Positions 1 to 6,444 of a stretch of 14,330 nt of DNA are shown one piece after another. A program made the translations under genes and the position numbers. The DNA is from an uncultured Actinomycetes bacterium (GTDB taxonomy: Bacteria > Actinomycetota > Actinomycetes > Nanopelagicales > Nanopelagicaceae): positions 1 through 14,330 of the forward strand of contig CAIMUD010000003.1 in the NCBI GenBank assembly GCA_903844585.1. Direction: 5' to 3'. How positions within the stretch are numbered: position 1 is the first letter of the stretch; each line of letters starts with the position of its first letter. The notes under the pieces were generated by a model that saw nothing but the letters and a program-made list of their open reading frames with translations, made no database searches and was not told the DNA's origin.

Positions 1-774
1 CAAACTATGCTTTTCTCGGCAACTATGCCCGGTGACATCATCGCTTTAGCAAGAAAATTTATGAACCAACCTGTACATATTCGCACGCAGGATAATGAAG
101 ATGAAAGCGCAGTTGTTTCTCGTATCGAGCAACACGTACTTCGTGCGCACGCGATGGATAAAATTGAAATGTTGGCAAGAATTCTTCAAGCCAACGGACG
201 TGGCCCAACAATTGTCTTTTGTCGTACGAAGCGCACATGTCAAAAAACTAGCGATGACTTAGTTGAGCGTGGATTTAAAGCGGCTCCAATTCACGGAGAC
301 CTTGGCCAAAGTGCCCGAGAAAAAGCGCTCAACGACTTCAAGGGCGGGAAATCTGACGTTCTAGTGGCAACTGATGTTGCGGCACGAGGAATTGATATCG
401 ATGGAATTACACATGTTATTAACTATCAATGTCCTGAGGATGAAAAGACTTACGTTCATAGAATTGGCAGAACTGCTCGTGCAGGCGCAAAAGGTATCTC
501 AGTAACTTTTGTTGATTGGGATGAGCTTGCTCGTTGGAAAATGATTGATACAGCACTCAATTTAGGACTTGCTGAACCTGAAGAAACTTATTCATCTTCT
601 GAACACTTATTTAACGCTTTAAATATTCCAGCCGGATCAAATGGTCGAATGGTTAAGGCTAAGCCCGTCGAAAAGGTTACCGAAAGCAAGCAAAGAAGTG
701 AAAAACCTGCAAAAACGCAATCGACGCCTCGCACAGAACGCACACGGGTGCGCACAAAAAAATTCTCTTCTTAA
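1..774 (+). CDS. DEAD-box RNA helicase, C-terminal part (5' end outside window)
   Basis: This is the 3' portion of an ATP-dependent RNA helicase (superfamily 2). The frame is open from base 1, so the ATG at 7 is internal: it sits inside motif III (LFSATMP). In order there follow motif IV (IVFCRTK, about residues 71-77 of the fragment), the QSARE segment, motif V (ATDVAARGID, about 123-132) and motif VI (HRIGRTAR, about 153-160), whose arginines are the arginine finger and ATP contacts. A Lys/Arg/Thr-rich tail of about 40 residues ends the protein, as in RhlE/DeaD-type helicases that use basic tails for RNA binding. The N-terminal RecA domain with Q motif, Walker A and DEAD box lies upstream of the window. 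The stop codon overlaps that of the convergent ParA-like gene. Likely role is RNA remodelling in ribosome assembly or mRNA decay; the exact subfamily is not decidable from this half. Confidence 0.95.
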   Translation, partial: QTMLFSATMPGDIIALARKFMNQPVHIRTQDNEDESAVVSRIEQHVLRAHAMDKIEMLARILQANGRGPTIVFCRTKRTCQKTSDDLVERGFKAAPIHGDLGQSAREKALNDFKGGKSDVLVATDVAARGIDIDGITHVINYQCPEDEKTYVHRIGRTARAGAKGISVTFVDWDELARWKMIDTALNLGLAEPEETYSSSEHLFNALNIPAGSNGRMVKAKPVEKVTESKQRSEKPAKTQSTPRTERTRVRTKKFSS

Positions 775-1445
775 AGCAACGCTAACTTTTCTAATATTGA
801 GTATGTAGCTTCTCTAAAATTTTCGGCGACAAGGCTTGCCTTTGAACTCGTAAGTACGCTGACATTTCTAGACTGTGCGCTTTCAACTTCATCACTAAGC
901 GCAATGGCACAATCAATAAATTCAAAATCAGAGGAAATCGGTTCGGCACCCCCAATTTGTAGCGCAACGGTCTGCACAGATCCCGCAATAGATGAAATTT
1001 GTAGCGCGCCACGTAGATCGTGAAGGTTTGATCTAAGAGGTAGAAGATACAAATCCGCAACCTCCATCGCTTGCGCTAAAGGTGGAGTTAAAGAAGATGC
1101 AAGATCCAAAATAATCACTGCGTAGTCACTTCCAGCTTCTGTAATAAATTTCCGAAGAGCTCCTTTTTCAAATGGTGAAGTAAGACGTGAATCTGCACCT
1201 ATAAAATCAAATCGTTCAGAAGTGGTATCGACCAGGTTGGTTGTGAGCTTTGTTCCGCTTAGAAAATCAGCGGCAGTCTTTCGTGCTCCTTCACGGCCGA
1301 GTCTAAAAGTTAATTCGGCCTTTGGATCTAAATCTATGAGAAGAGTCTTCTTTCCATACTCAACGCTGGCAACTGCGACTGCGTGTGCAACCGTTGATTT
1401 ACCACTTCCACCTGATGTATTTGCAACTGCAATTACTTTACTCAT
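771..1445 (-). CDS. ParA/MinD-like ATPase with altered Walker A motif
   Basis: A 224-residue P-loop ATPase of the ParA/Soj family. The deviant Walker A is at residues 11-17, reading SGGSGKS, where the family has KGGxGK(S/T): the signature lysine is Ser11, while the P-loop lysine Lys16 is kept. The A' box LLIDLDP is at 35-41, with the DxDP aspartates at 38 and 40, and the Walker B-like strand IILD at 111-114. The start was chosen at the ATG at 1445, which forms an ATGA overlap with the upstream stop; five extra upstream codons are open but unlikely. It is the last gene of a five-gene operon and no parB is nearby. A ParA-like gene near a DEAD helicase recalls M. tuberculosis Rv3213c/Rv3211 (from memory), but this protein is shorter. 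Loss of the signature lysine, needed in ParA for ATP-sandwich dimers and hydrolysis, suggests a changed cycle. Family is secure; function unknown. Confidence 0.85.
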   Translation of the reverse strand: MSKVIAVANTSGGSGKSTVAHAVAVASVEYGKKTLLIDLDPKAELTFRLGREGARKTAADFLSGTKLTTNLVDTTSERFDFIGADSRLTSPFEKGALRKFITEAGSDYAVIILDLASSLTPPLAQAMEVADLYLLPLRSNLHDLRGALQISSIAGSVQTVALQIGGAEPISSDFEFIDCAIALSDEVESAQSRNVSVLTSSKASLVAENFREATYSILEKLALL

Positions 1446-2239
1446 GCAGCAGCGCTCCATCTCTTACGGGCAGCCTTTAAGAGTGGTGGAGTTAGTAACC
1501 ACGTTGGCAACACTGAAAGCGTTGTTCGCGAAAGACGAAGTGATAAATCAATTACTTTTCTATCCCCTGGAATTTGCGGAATTCGATAAAGGGTTTTTGC
1601 CCAAGCCGGAAGAGATGCACCAGCTAGTGCAGTTAGAGTTGCCCACGCTGGAGTCGCCGGTGTTGCAAAGCGCACAACTTTTGGCATTGGAGGAATTGTT
1701 AAGAAAAGTGCCGCCCGCTTTGCATCATCTGAAGCGATGAGTTCAGGTGAAATATCTACAAAATATTTCTGCATCTCCGTGACGCTCTTTGGAACACTTT
1801 CACTTTTAATTCCAACTTGTTCTGCGAATAAAACCATCTCGCTCACATATTGATCTTTTTCACTCTCAGTTAGCAAAAGGCCTGATCGCGAAATCACATC
1901 AAGGAAGGAGTCCACCATTGACATATGTACCCAGAGCAATAAATGTGGGTCATCCAAGCCGAGTGAGGTGTGTACTTTTCTAACTCGCGCTGTGAGCGCT
2001 AGCGCCTCACTTGTTGGAGCAAATGTGAGAGTCGAAACATAATCACCGGTGCGTTGCAAACGTCCCCATGCATCTTCACGAAAATTTGATTGCGCTGCAA
2101 CTCCAGCCATTGCAACCGGATGCAAGGCTTGCTGCAAAAGTGCACGGATACCGGCCACACCCATAGATGAGTCAGAATGAATTTTCCAAGTAATTGATTC
2201 AGGTGCAAATAAGCCCCGTGGATCGTGGGAAGTACTCAT
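1442..2239 (-). CDS. MpaB-like oxygenase family protein (DUF2236)
   Basis: A 265-residue protein of the ER-bound oxygenase mpaB/rubber oxygenase (latex-clearing protein) superfamily, DUF2236. The typical N-terminal signature is visible: GLFAPESITWKIH at about 9-21, the QALHPVAMAGV segment with His40, FREDAWGRLQRT at about 53-64, and DDPHLLLWVH with His105 at about 96-105, followed by MVDSF. Histidines and arginines in these blocks are the candidate haem or active-site residues by comparison with the family. No signal peptide is seen; the C-terminal part has a short hydrophobic stretch and a basic end. The ATG at 2239 shares one base with the MarC stop (TAATG) and the gene ends in an ATGA overlap with the ParA-like gene, so translation is probably coupled on both sides. 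The substrate of actinobacterial members is mostly unknown. Family assignment is confident; enzymatic activity is inference. Confidence 0.88.
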   Translation of the reverse strand: MSTSHDPRGLFAPESITWKIHSDSSMGVAGIRALLQQALHPVAMAGVAAQSNFREDAWGRLQRTGDYVSTLTFAPTSEALALTARVRKVHTSLGLDDPHLLLWVHMSMVDSFLDVISRSGLLLTESEKDQYVSEMVLFAEQVGIKSESVPKSVTEMQKYFVDISPELIASDDAKRAALFLTIPPMPKVVRFATPATPAWATLTALAGASLPAWAKTLYRIPQIPGDRKVIDLSLRLSRTTLSVLPTWLLTPPLLKAARKRWSAAA

Positions 2240-2853
2240 TATGCTGAAAGAACTTTTATTGCATCTACAAGCATCTGCACAGCAATACCTGCAAGCAATA
2301 GTCCAGCGATACGAGCAAGAAGTGTTACACCCGCATCTTTAATCACTTTCAAAATTGTCGTTGATGCCATAAGAGTTACTGCGATAACTATGTGGACTCC
2401 GACTACGGCCAAAACAAGGGCCAAGCCTTCTGCCGGTGTCTTAACTTGTTGTACGAAAATCATCGTTGCAACAATTGCTCCTGGTCCAGCAAGAACTGGT
2501 GTTCCGAGTGGAACAAGTGCAATGTTCTTATCTCCACCAGACTCACCACCACTGGGGCGTCCCGTGAGCAGTTCTAGTGAAACATAAAGAAGAAGTAGCC
2601 CTCCAGCAGCCTGCAGCGCTTCGATTGAAACATTCATATACTCAAGTAAGAAACGACCAAATATTGAGAAGAATGCAATAACAATGAATGAAACTACAGC
2701 TGCTTGCCATGCTAATCGAACGCGCTCTTTCGCACTTCTATCTGCAACAAGTCCCAGAAATATTGGAGTTGCACCAGGTGGATCGAGAATTACCAAAAGT
2801 GTTACGAAGGATTGGATAGCAAAAGTTACAGCGCTGACCTCGATTATATTCAC
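2239..2853 (-). CDS. MarC-family integral membrane protein
   Basis: A 204-residue polytopic inner-membrane protein of the MarC/YhgN family (UPF0056), about six hydrophobic helices. Family hallmarks are DPPGATPIF at about 24-32 after the first helix and PLGTPVLAGPGAI at 115-127 starting the second half; the two look like the pseudo-symmetric repeats of the family. A Gly/Ser-rich linker (about 100-108) separates the halves. The start is GTG at 2853, which forms a GTGA overlap with the PHP gene; an AGGAG lies about 12 nt upstream. MarC was once linked to multiple antibiotic resistance in E. coli, but that role was later withdrawn and the function remains unknown. It is the third gene of the five-gene operon. 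Confidence 0.93.
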   Translation of the reverse strand: MNIIEVSAVTFAIQSFVTLLVILDPPGATPIFLGLVADRSAKERVRLAWQAAVVSFIVIAFFSIFGRFLLEYMNVSIEALQAAGGLLLLYVSLELLTGRPSGGESGGDKNIALVPLGTPVLAGPGAIVATMIFVQQVKTPAEGLALVLAVVGVHIVIAVTLMASTTILKVIKDAGVTLLARIAGLLLAGIAVQMLVDAIKVLSA

Positions 2854-3695
2854 GGTGTAACGACTCTCCTTTTATCGGCCATAGCTTCTAAACGTTCCCA
2901 TTGTGCAGGATGTGTGACATTTTCGCCTAACGAATTAAGTTTTCCCGTACCGTGGTAATCACTCGACCCTGTTACAACGAGGTCTAACTCGCGTGCAATC
3001 GAGTCAAGTGAACGCTGCTCTGTTGAGTCTTGATCACGGTGATTTACCTCTATTCCATTGAGCCCTGCAGCCACCAAATCAACGAAGGTTTCGGCGGTAA
3101 GTATCTGTCCACGCCGAGAAGCAAATGGATGTGCAATTACAGCTACTCCCCCAGATTTGCCAATCGCTCGGATTGCCTCTTGCGGTGTCGGTGCAATGTT
3201 TTCAACATAATATTTAGATGAATTGCTAATTAATTCAGAAAATGCTTCGTCGCGACTCTTGATCACTCCAAGGGAAACTAGCGCATCTGCAAGATGTGGC
3301 CTTCCAACTGTGGCACCAACCGGAGCTGCTCTCATCACATCTTCCATTGTTACCTTAATTCCATCAGCGTTTAGAAGTTCCACCATTTTTCTCATGCGCG
3401 GAATACGTTGGTCTCTAGTTTCGTAAAGCATTGTTTGCATTTCTTGGTTCTGGCCATCGAAAAGCAATCCGAGTATGTGCACACTTATGCCCTCAGGTGT
3501 AATCGTTGAAATCTCGGCGCCTAGAACAAGTGAAAGTGGCGCGCGATGTGCTTGTAAGGCCTGACTCCAACCCTCCGTCGAATCGTGGTCAGTGAGCGCA
3601 AGTGTTGTGATGCCTTGCGACAGCGCTTTGTTTATCAACTCTGCAGGAGTATCTGTCCCATCACTGGCGGTGCTGTGGGTGTGAAGATCAATCAC
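2850..3695 (-). CDS. PHP-domain phosphoesterase (RNase AM/YciV-like)
   Basis: A 281-residue metal-dependent phosphoesterase of the PHP superfamily. It shows the HTH motif (His5, His7), TDHD (Asp36, His37, Asp38), Glu61 in LGAEIS and His73 in VHILG, then GRPHLA, an IAHP motif and SDYHG near the C-terminus, together a full set of trinuclear metal ligands. Length and the inserted middle domain fit the YciV/TrpH type. Characterised relatives hydrolyse 3',5'-nucleoside bisphosphates such as pAp, or trim 5' ends of RNA (RNase AM). The start is GTG at 3695: it gives the canonical N-terminus MIDLHTH and overlaps the EamA stop as GTGA. Its GTGA junction with marC suggests coupled translation. Substrate is inferred from the family only. 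Confidence 0.9.
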   Translation of the reverse strand: MIDLHTHSTASDGTDTPAELINKALSQGITTLALTDHDSTEGWSQALQAHRAPLSLVLGAEISTITPEGISVHILGLLFDGQNQEMQTMLYETRDQRIPRMRKMVELLNADGIKVTMEDVMRAAPVGATVGRPHLADALVSLGVIKSRDEAFSELISNSSKYYVENIAPTPQEAIRAIGKSGGVAVIAHPFASRRGQILTAETFVDLVAAGLNGIEVNHRDQDSTEQRSLDSIARELDLVVTGSSDYHGTGKLNSLGENVTHPAQWERLEAMADKRRVVTP

Positions 3696-4609
3696 TCTTC
3701 AACCATCACTTTCGTTGGGCGTGTACGTAGTACTACAAGTGCGCAACCAATCAGAATTAGAATTATTCCGGGGATTACTCCTGTCGGAGGCCTTTGGCCC
3801 ATCCACCAAACTGCAAGTACAGAACTCACTGGAACTTCAAAAAAGATTATGAGAGAAACCACGGCCGGAGATACTCGCTTAAGCGTCGAGTTGAACATCG
3901 TATGTCCCAATAATTGCGCGCCCGCAATTAGTCCAAGCAAAATCCACCATTCGCGCGCTGAGAAATTGAGTACCTGCGCACCGGAAATAATTGCAATCGG
4001 AAGTGCGCTCATTGCGCAGATGAAATAACAGACTGTTGTGTAACTAGTCGTTTCTAAAGTTTTTTGTGCTTGCGACCCTGCCATCATGTACATCGCTGCA
4101 AGGGCGGCTGAAATAATTGCTGCGATATCACCGAGAAATGCACGAATTGATATTTGGAAATCAATTCCTGAAATTAGAAGTACACCAATAAAACTAACTC
4201 CCATGCCAAGCCAGGCCTTTGATGGAATATGTCCGCCAATTACTTTGACAAATATTGCAGCAAAGATTGGTTGAAGTGCAACAAGAGCTGTGCCTGCAGC
4301 AACCGTGGTCATTCGCATGGATAGAAAGAATGCATAGAAATGCGTTGAAAGAAGAACGCCGGCAAGAATTGCCCACTTGATTCCTGCACGGTCTACTTTA
4401 TGGCGTAGAGCAAATGGCAAAGTCATAAGAGACCCGCCAATATTGCGCCAGAATATAAGCGAAAGAACTGGCATGGTGCTCATCGCAATAAGCGGACCTG
4501 ATGTACCAATTCCGACAATTCCGAGTCCCAATCGAATCAGGTCATCGCGTGCTGGAATCTCTATATGGCTCTGTTCGCTAATGCTAGATTCATTTGAATG
4601 TTGCGCCAT
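3692..4609 (-). CDS. EamA/DMT-family transporter
   Basis: A 305-residue drug/metabolite transporter superfamily member with about ten hydrophobic helices arranged as two EamA repeats. The first repeat contains ISTMPVL-like and FWRNIGG segments and ends in a helix with VALQPIFAAIF; the second contains FEVPVSSVLAVWWMGQRP, the usual end-of-repeat signature. A hydrophilic head of about 25 residues precedes helix 1. I chose the ATG at 4609 although the frame stays open to 4765, because the longer version would run across the divergent MgtE_N/CBS gene and its extra residues are not transporter-like. The start is preceded by a TACGGT hexamer 6 nt upstream, suggesting a leaderless transcript. It heads the five-gene operon and ends in a GTGA overlap with the PHP gene. 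Such proteins export metabolites or amino acids; the substrate cannot be read from sequence. Confidence 0.9.
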   Translation of the reverse strand: MAQHSNESSISEQSHIEIPARDDLIRLGLGIVGIGTSGPLIAMSTMPVLSLIFWRNIGGSLMTLPFALRHKVDRAGIKWAILAGVLLSTHFYAFFLSMRMTTVAAGTALVALQPIFAAIFVKVIGGHIPSKAWLGMGVSFIGVLLISGIDFQISIRAFLGDIAAIISAALAAMYMMAGSQAQKTLETTSYTTVCYFICAMSALPIAIISGAQVLNFSAREWWILLGLIAGAQLLGHTMFNSTLKRVSPAVVSLIIFFEVPVSSVLAVWWMGQRPPTGVIPGIILILIGCALVVLRTRPTKVMVEE

Positions 4610-4615
4610 GGATGA

Positions 4616-4621
4616 ACCGTA
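4616..4621 (-). promoter_or_regulatory. Putative leaderless -10 element for the EamA operon
   Basis: On the minus strand TACGGT matches the TANNNT -10 pattern and lies 6 nt before the ATG at 4609, so transcription would begin at the start codon. No Shine-Dalgarno sequence and no convincing -35 hexamer are present. Inference from spacing; not proven. Confidence 0.45.
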
Positions 4622-4626
4622 GCCGA

Positions 4627-4632
4627 TACCCT
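4627..4632 (+). promoter_or_regulatory. Putative leaderless -10 element for the MgtE_N/CBS gene
   Basis: TACCCT lies 7 nt upstream of the ATG at 4640 on the plus strand, matching TANNNT at the spacing seen for leaderless actinobacterial genes. It sits back-to-back with the element serving the EamA operon in a spacer of only 30 bp, so any -35 contact would fall in the other gene. No Shine-Dalgarno sequence is visible. Confidence 0.45.
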
Positions 4633-4639
4633 TAGCTCT

Positions 4640-5956
4640 ATGAGCGGCAAAGTACTTAATCGCGTATTTATCGCCCGCCTCGCCGGAACTGCAGTCTTTG
4701 ATCCAAATGGAGATCCAGTCGGAAAGGTGCGCGATGCTGTTGCGACCCTTCGTACTAATAATCAAGCTCCAAGAATTCTTGGTCTCGTTGTTGAAGTACC
4801 ACTGCGACGTCGCGTATTTGTTCCGATTACTCGCGTCACATCAATTGAATCTGGCGCCGTTGTAATAACGGGCCTTGTAAATATGCGTCGCTTTGATACT
4901 CGCCCTGGTGAAATTCTTGTACTCGGTGAATTATTAGATCGCTCAATAACTATGGTTGAAAATAACGAATCTGTTGTTGTTGAAGATATGGGAATGGAAC
5001 AAAACCGCACGAGTGACTGGCTCATTACGCGAGTACACATCATGCGCAAAGGCAGAGGTCTGCGTCGTAAAGGCGCAACATCAACGCTTATGTGGGACGA
5101 AGTTGCCGGTTTTGCATTTCCAGAACAGAATCAAGGTGTTGCCAATTTACTTTCAACACTTGGCAATCTTCGCGCTGCAGACTTAGCGGCTGTGATTCAA
5201 GATCTGACTCCCAAGCGCCGCGCCGAAGTTGCTCGTGCACTTGATGACGAACGTCTTGCAGATGTTATTCAAGAAATGGATGAGGTCGAACGTGTTCAGC
5301 TTCTAGCAGAACTCGAAGGCGAGCGAGCCGCAGATGTTCTAGAAGAGATGGATCCAGATGATGCTGCAGATTTGCTACGCGAGGTTGGTGAAGAACGCGC
5401 TCAACAATTGATCGAATTGATGGAACCAGAGGATGCAGAAGATGTTCTGCGACTTATGACATACGAGGATTACTCTGCTGGTGGAATGATGACAACAGAA
5501 CCAATAGTTATGACCGCTGACTACTCCGTTGCAGATGCACTAGCAGCTGTTCGTAGAAGTGAAATGTCTCCAGCTCTTGCTTCACAGGTATTTATCTGTC
5601 GCCAACCACTGGAGACTCCAACCGGTCGCTATATCGGAATGGTGCACTACCAACGCTTGCTTCGTGAAGCCCCAGCCACGCTTCTAGGTTCAATTGTTGA
5701 TACTGATACGCAAGGGCTTAATCCCAACGCATCACTCAATGAAGTTTCGTCATACTTGGCTAGTTATAACTTGTTATCAGTACCAGTTGTCGATGCAAAT
5801 GATCGTCTCCTCGGCGTTGTTACGGTAGATGATGTGCTCGATCACTTGCTTCCTGAAAACTGGCGCCACGATCACCGCGATTCAACTCGCGGAACAGGTC
5901 CATTGGGAAATTTAACAAATGAGAATTTAACTGACCACGAAAATAAGGAGGTGTAG
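4640..5956 (+). CDS. MgtE N-domain/CBS-pair protein without transporter domain
   Basis: A 438-residue soluble protein. Residues 1 to about 155 form two PRC-barrel-like beta-rich segments (for example DPNGDPVGKVRD near 21-32). About 170-275 is a MgtE intracellular N domain built of short helical repeats rich in acidic residues (ALDDERLADVIQEMD, EMDPDDAADLLREV, LMEPEDAEDVLRLM). Two CBS motifs follow at about 285-345 and 350-405, the second with VPVVDANDRLLGVVTVDDVL. In MgtE channels the N and CBS domains sense Mg and gate the pore; here the pore domain is absent, and the protein ends in a hydrophilic tail containing HDHRD. This architecture is known in actinobacteria (compare Rv1232c, from memory). 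The DUF1003 membrane protein follows 2 bp downstream, so the pair probably works together, perhaps in divalent-cation homeostasis; that role is inference. Confidence 0.9.
   Translation: MSGKVLNRVFIARLAGTAVFDPNGDPVGKVRDAVATLRTNNQAPRILGLVVEVPLRRRVFVPITRVTSIESGAVVITGLVNMRRFDTRPGEILVLGELLDRSITMVENNESVVVEDMGMEQNRTSDWLITRVHIMRKGRGLRRKGATSTLMWDEVAGFAFPEQNQGVANLLSTLGNLRAADLAAVIQDLTPKRRAEVARALDDERLADVIQEMDEVERVQLLAELEGERAADVLEEMDPDDAADLLREVGEERAQQLIELMEPEDAEDVLRLMTYEDYSAGGMMTTEPIVMTADYSVADALAAVRRSEMSPALASQVFICRQPLETPTGRYIGMVHYQRLLREAPATLLGSIVDTDTQGLNPNASLNEVSSYLASYNLLSVPVVDANDRLLGVVTVDDVLDHLLPENWRHDHRDSTRGTGPLGNLTNENLTDHENKEV
5945..5952 (+). promoter_or_regulatory. Strong Shine-Dalgarno for the DUF1003 gene
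   Basis: AAGGAGGT lies inside the last codons of the MgtE_N/CBS gene, 6 nt before the ATG at 5959. It is the best anti-16S match in the window and fixes the DUF1003 start. Confidence 0.85.
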
Positions 5957-5958
5957 AA

Positions 5959-6444
5959 ATGGCACGCAAAGATGGATTGGATACACCACGCGAGTCACGT
6001 CGCGCACTTCGTCCAAACTATGATCCAGAGGCATTCGGTCGACTCTCTGAAAAATTTGCTCGATTCTTAGGTACAGCTCGTTTTCTTGTTTACATGACTG
6101 TATTTGTTTTATCTTGGGTTCTCTGGAACTCCCTTGCACCGCGAGATTTACGATTTGATGACTACCCATTCATCTTTTTGACGCTAATCCTCTCGCTACA
6201 GGCTTCATATGCAGCTCCACTAATTCTCCTTGCTCAAAATCGCCAAGCAGATAGAGATCGAATTGCGCTCAATGAAGATCGTGCTCAGAATGAACGAAGC
6301 ATCGCTGATACTGAATATCTAACTCGTGAACTAGCAAGTCTGCGTATCTCTTTGGGCGAAGTTGCAACTCGTGATTTCATGCGTAGCGAACTCGAGGATT
6401 TAATTAAAGAGCTACGGGGTAAGCCCGAGTCTGACTCCAAGTAA
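5959..6444 (+). CDS. DUF1003 membrane protein
   Basis: A 161-residue DUF1003 family protein. Two transmembrane helices are visible at about 41-59 and 70-92, with the conserved PFIFLTLILSLQASYAAPLI block spanning the second helix, followed by the QNRQADRDR segment that defines the family. Residues from about 95 to 155 are charged and heptad-like, a likely cytoplasmic coiled coil. The start follows a strong Shine-Dalgarno. It is co-transcribed with the MgtE_N/CBS gene and its last 33 bp overlap the 3' end of mrp on the opposite strand. Function is unknown; pairing with a Mg-sensing domain protein is the best clue, suggesting that the two form a membrane-bound sensor or transporter complex (inference). 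Confidence 0.9.
   Translation: MARKDGLDTPRESRRALRPNYDPEAFGRLSEKFARFLGTARFLVYMTVFVLSWVLWNSLAPRDLRFDDYPFIFLTLILSLQASYAAPLILLAQNRQADRDRIALNEDRAQNERSIADTEYLTRELASLRISLGEVATRDFMRSELEDLIKELRGKPESDSK

Noticed and set aside
745..765. GC-rich inverted repeat near the helicase end as a terminator
   Set aside because: GCAC/GTGC is only a 4-bp stem and is followed by A residues, not T, on the plus strand; on the minus strand the T run precedes the stem.
1..774. Helicase read as a truncated or broken gene
   Set aside because: The frame is open to base 1 and begins within motif III; the missing half is simply outside the window.
1446..1460. Upstream start of the ParA-like gene adding MERCC
   Set aside because: The ATG at 1445 gives the normal distance to the P-loop and forms the ATGA overlap seen at other junctions.
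1222..1740. 172-codon plus-strand frame spanning the ParA-like and MpaB-like junction
   Set aside because: It is antisense to two recognisable proteins, has no domain signature, and reads across their junction; chance frame.
3585..4028. 147-codon plus-strand frame over the PHP/EamA junction
   Set aside because: Antisense to two real genes, no recognisable motifs, no plausible Shine-Dalgarno.
4610..4765. 52-codon N-terminal extension of the EamA gene
   Set aside because: It would overlap the divergent MgtE_N/CBS gene by more than 120 bp, is not transporter-like, and a promoter-like hexamer sits just before the ATG at 4609.
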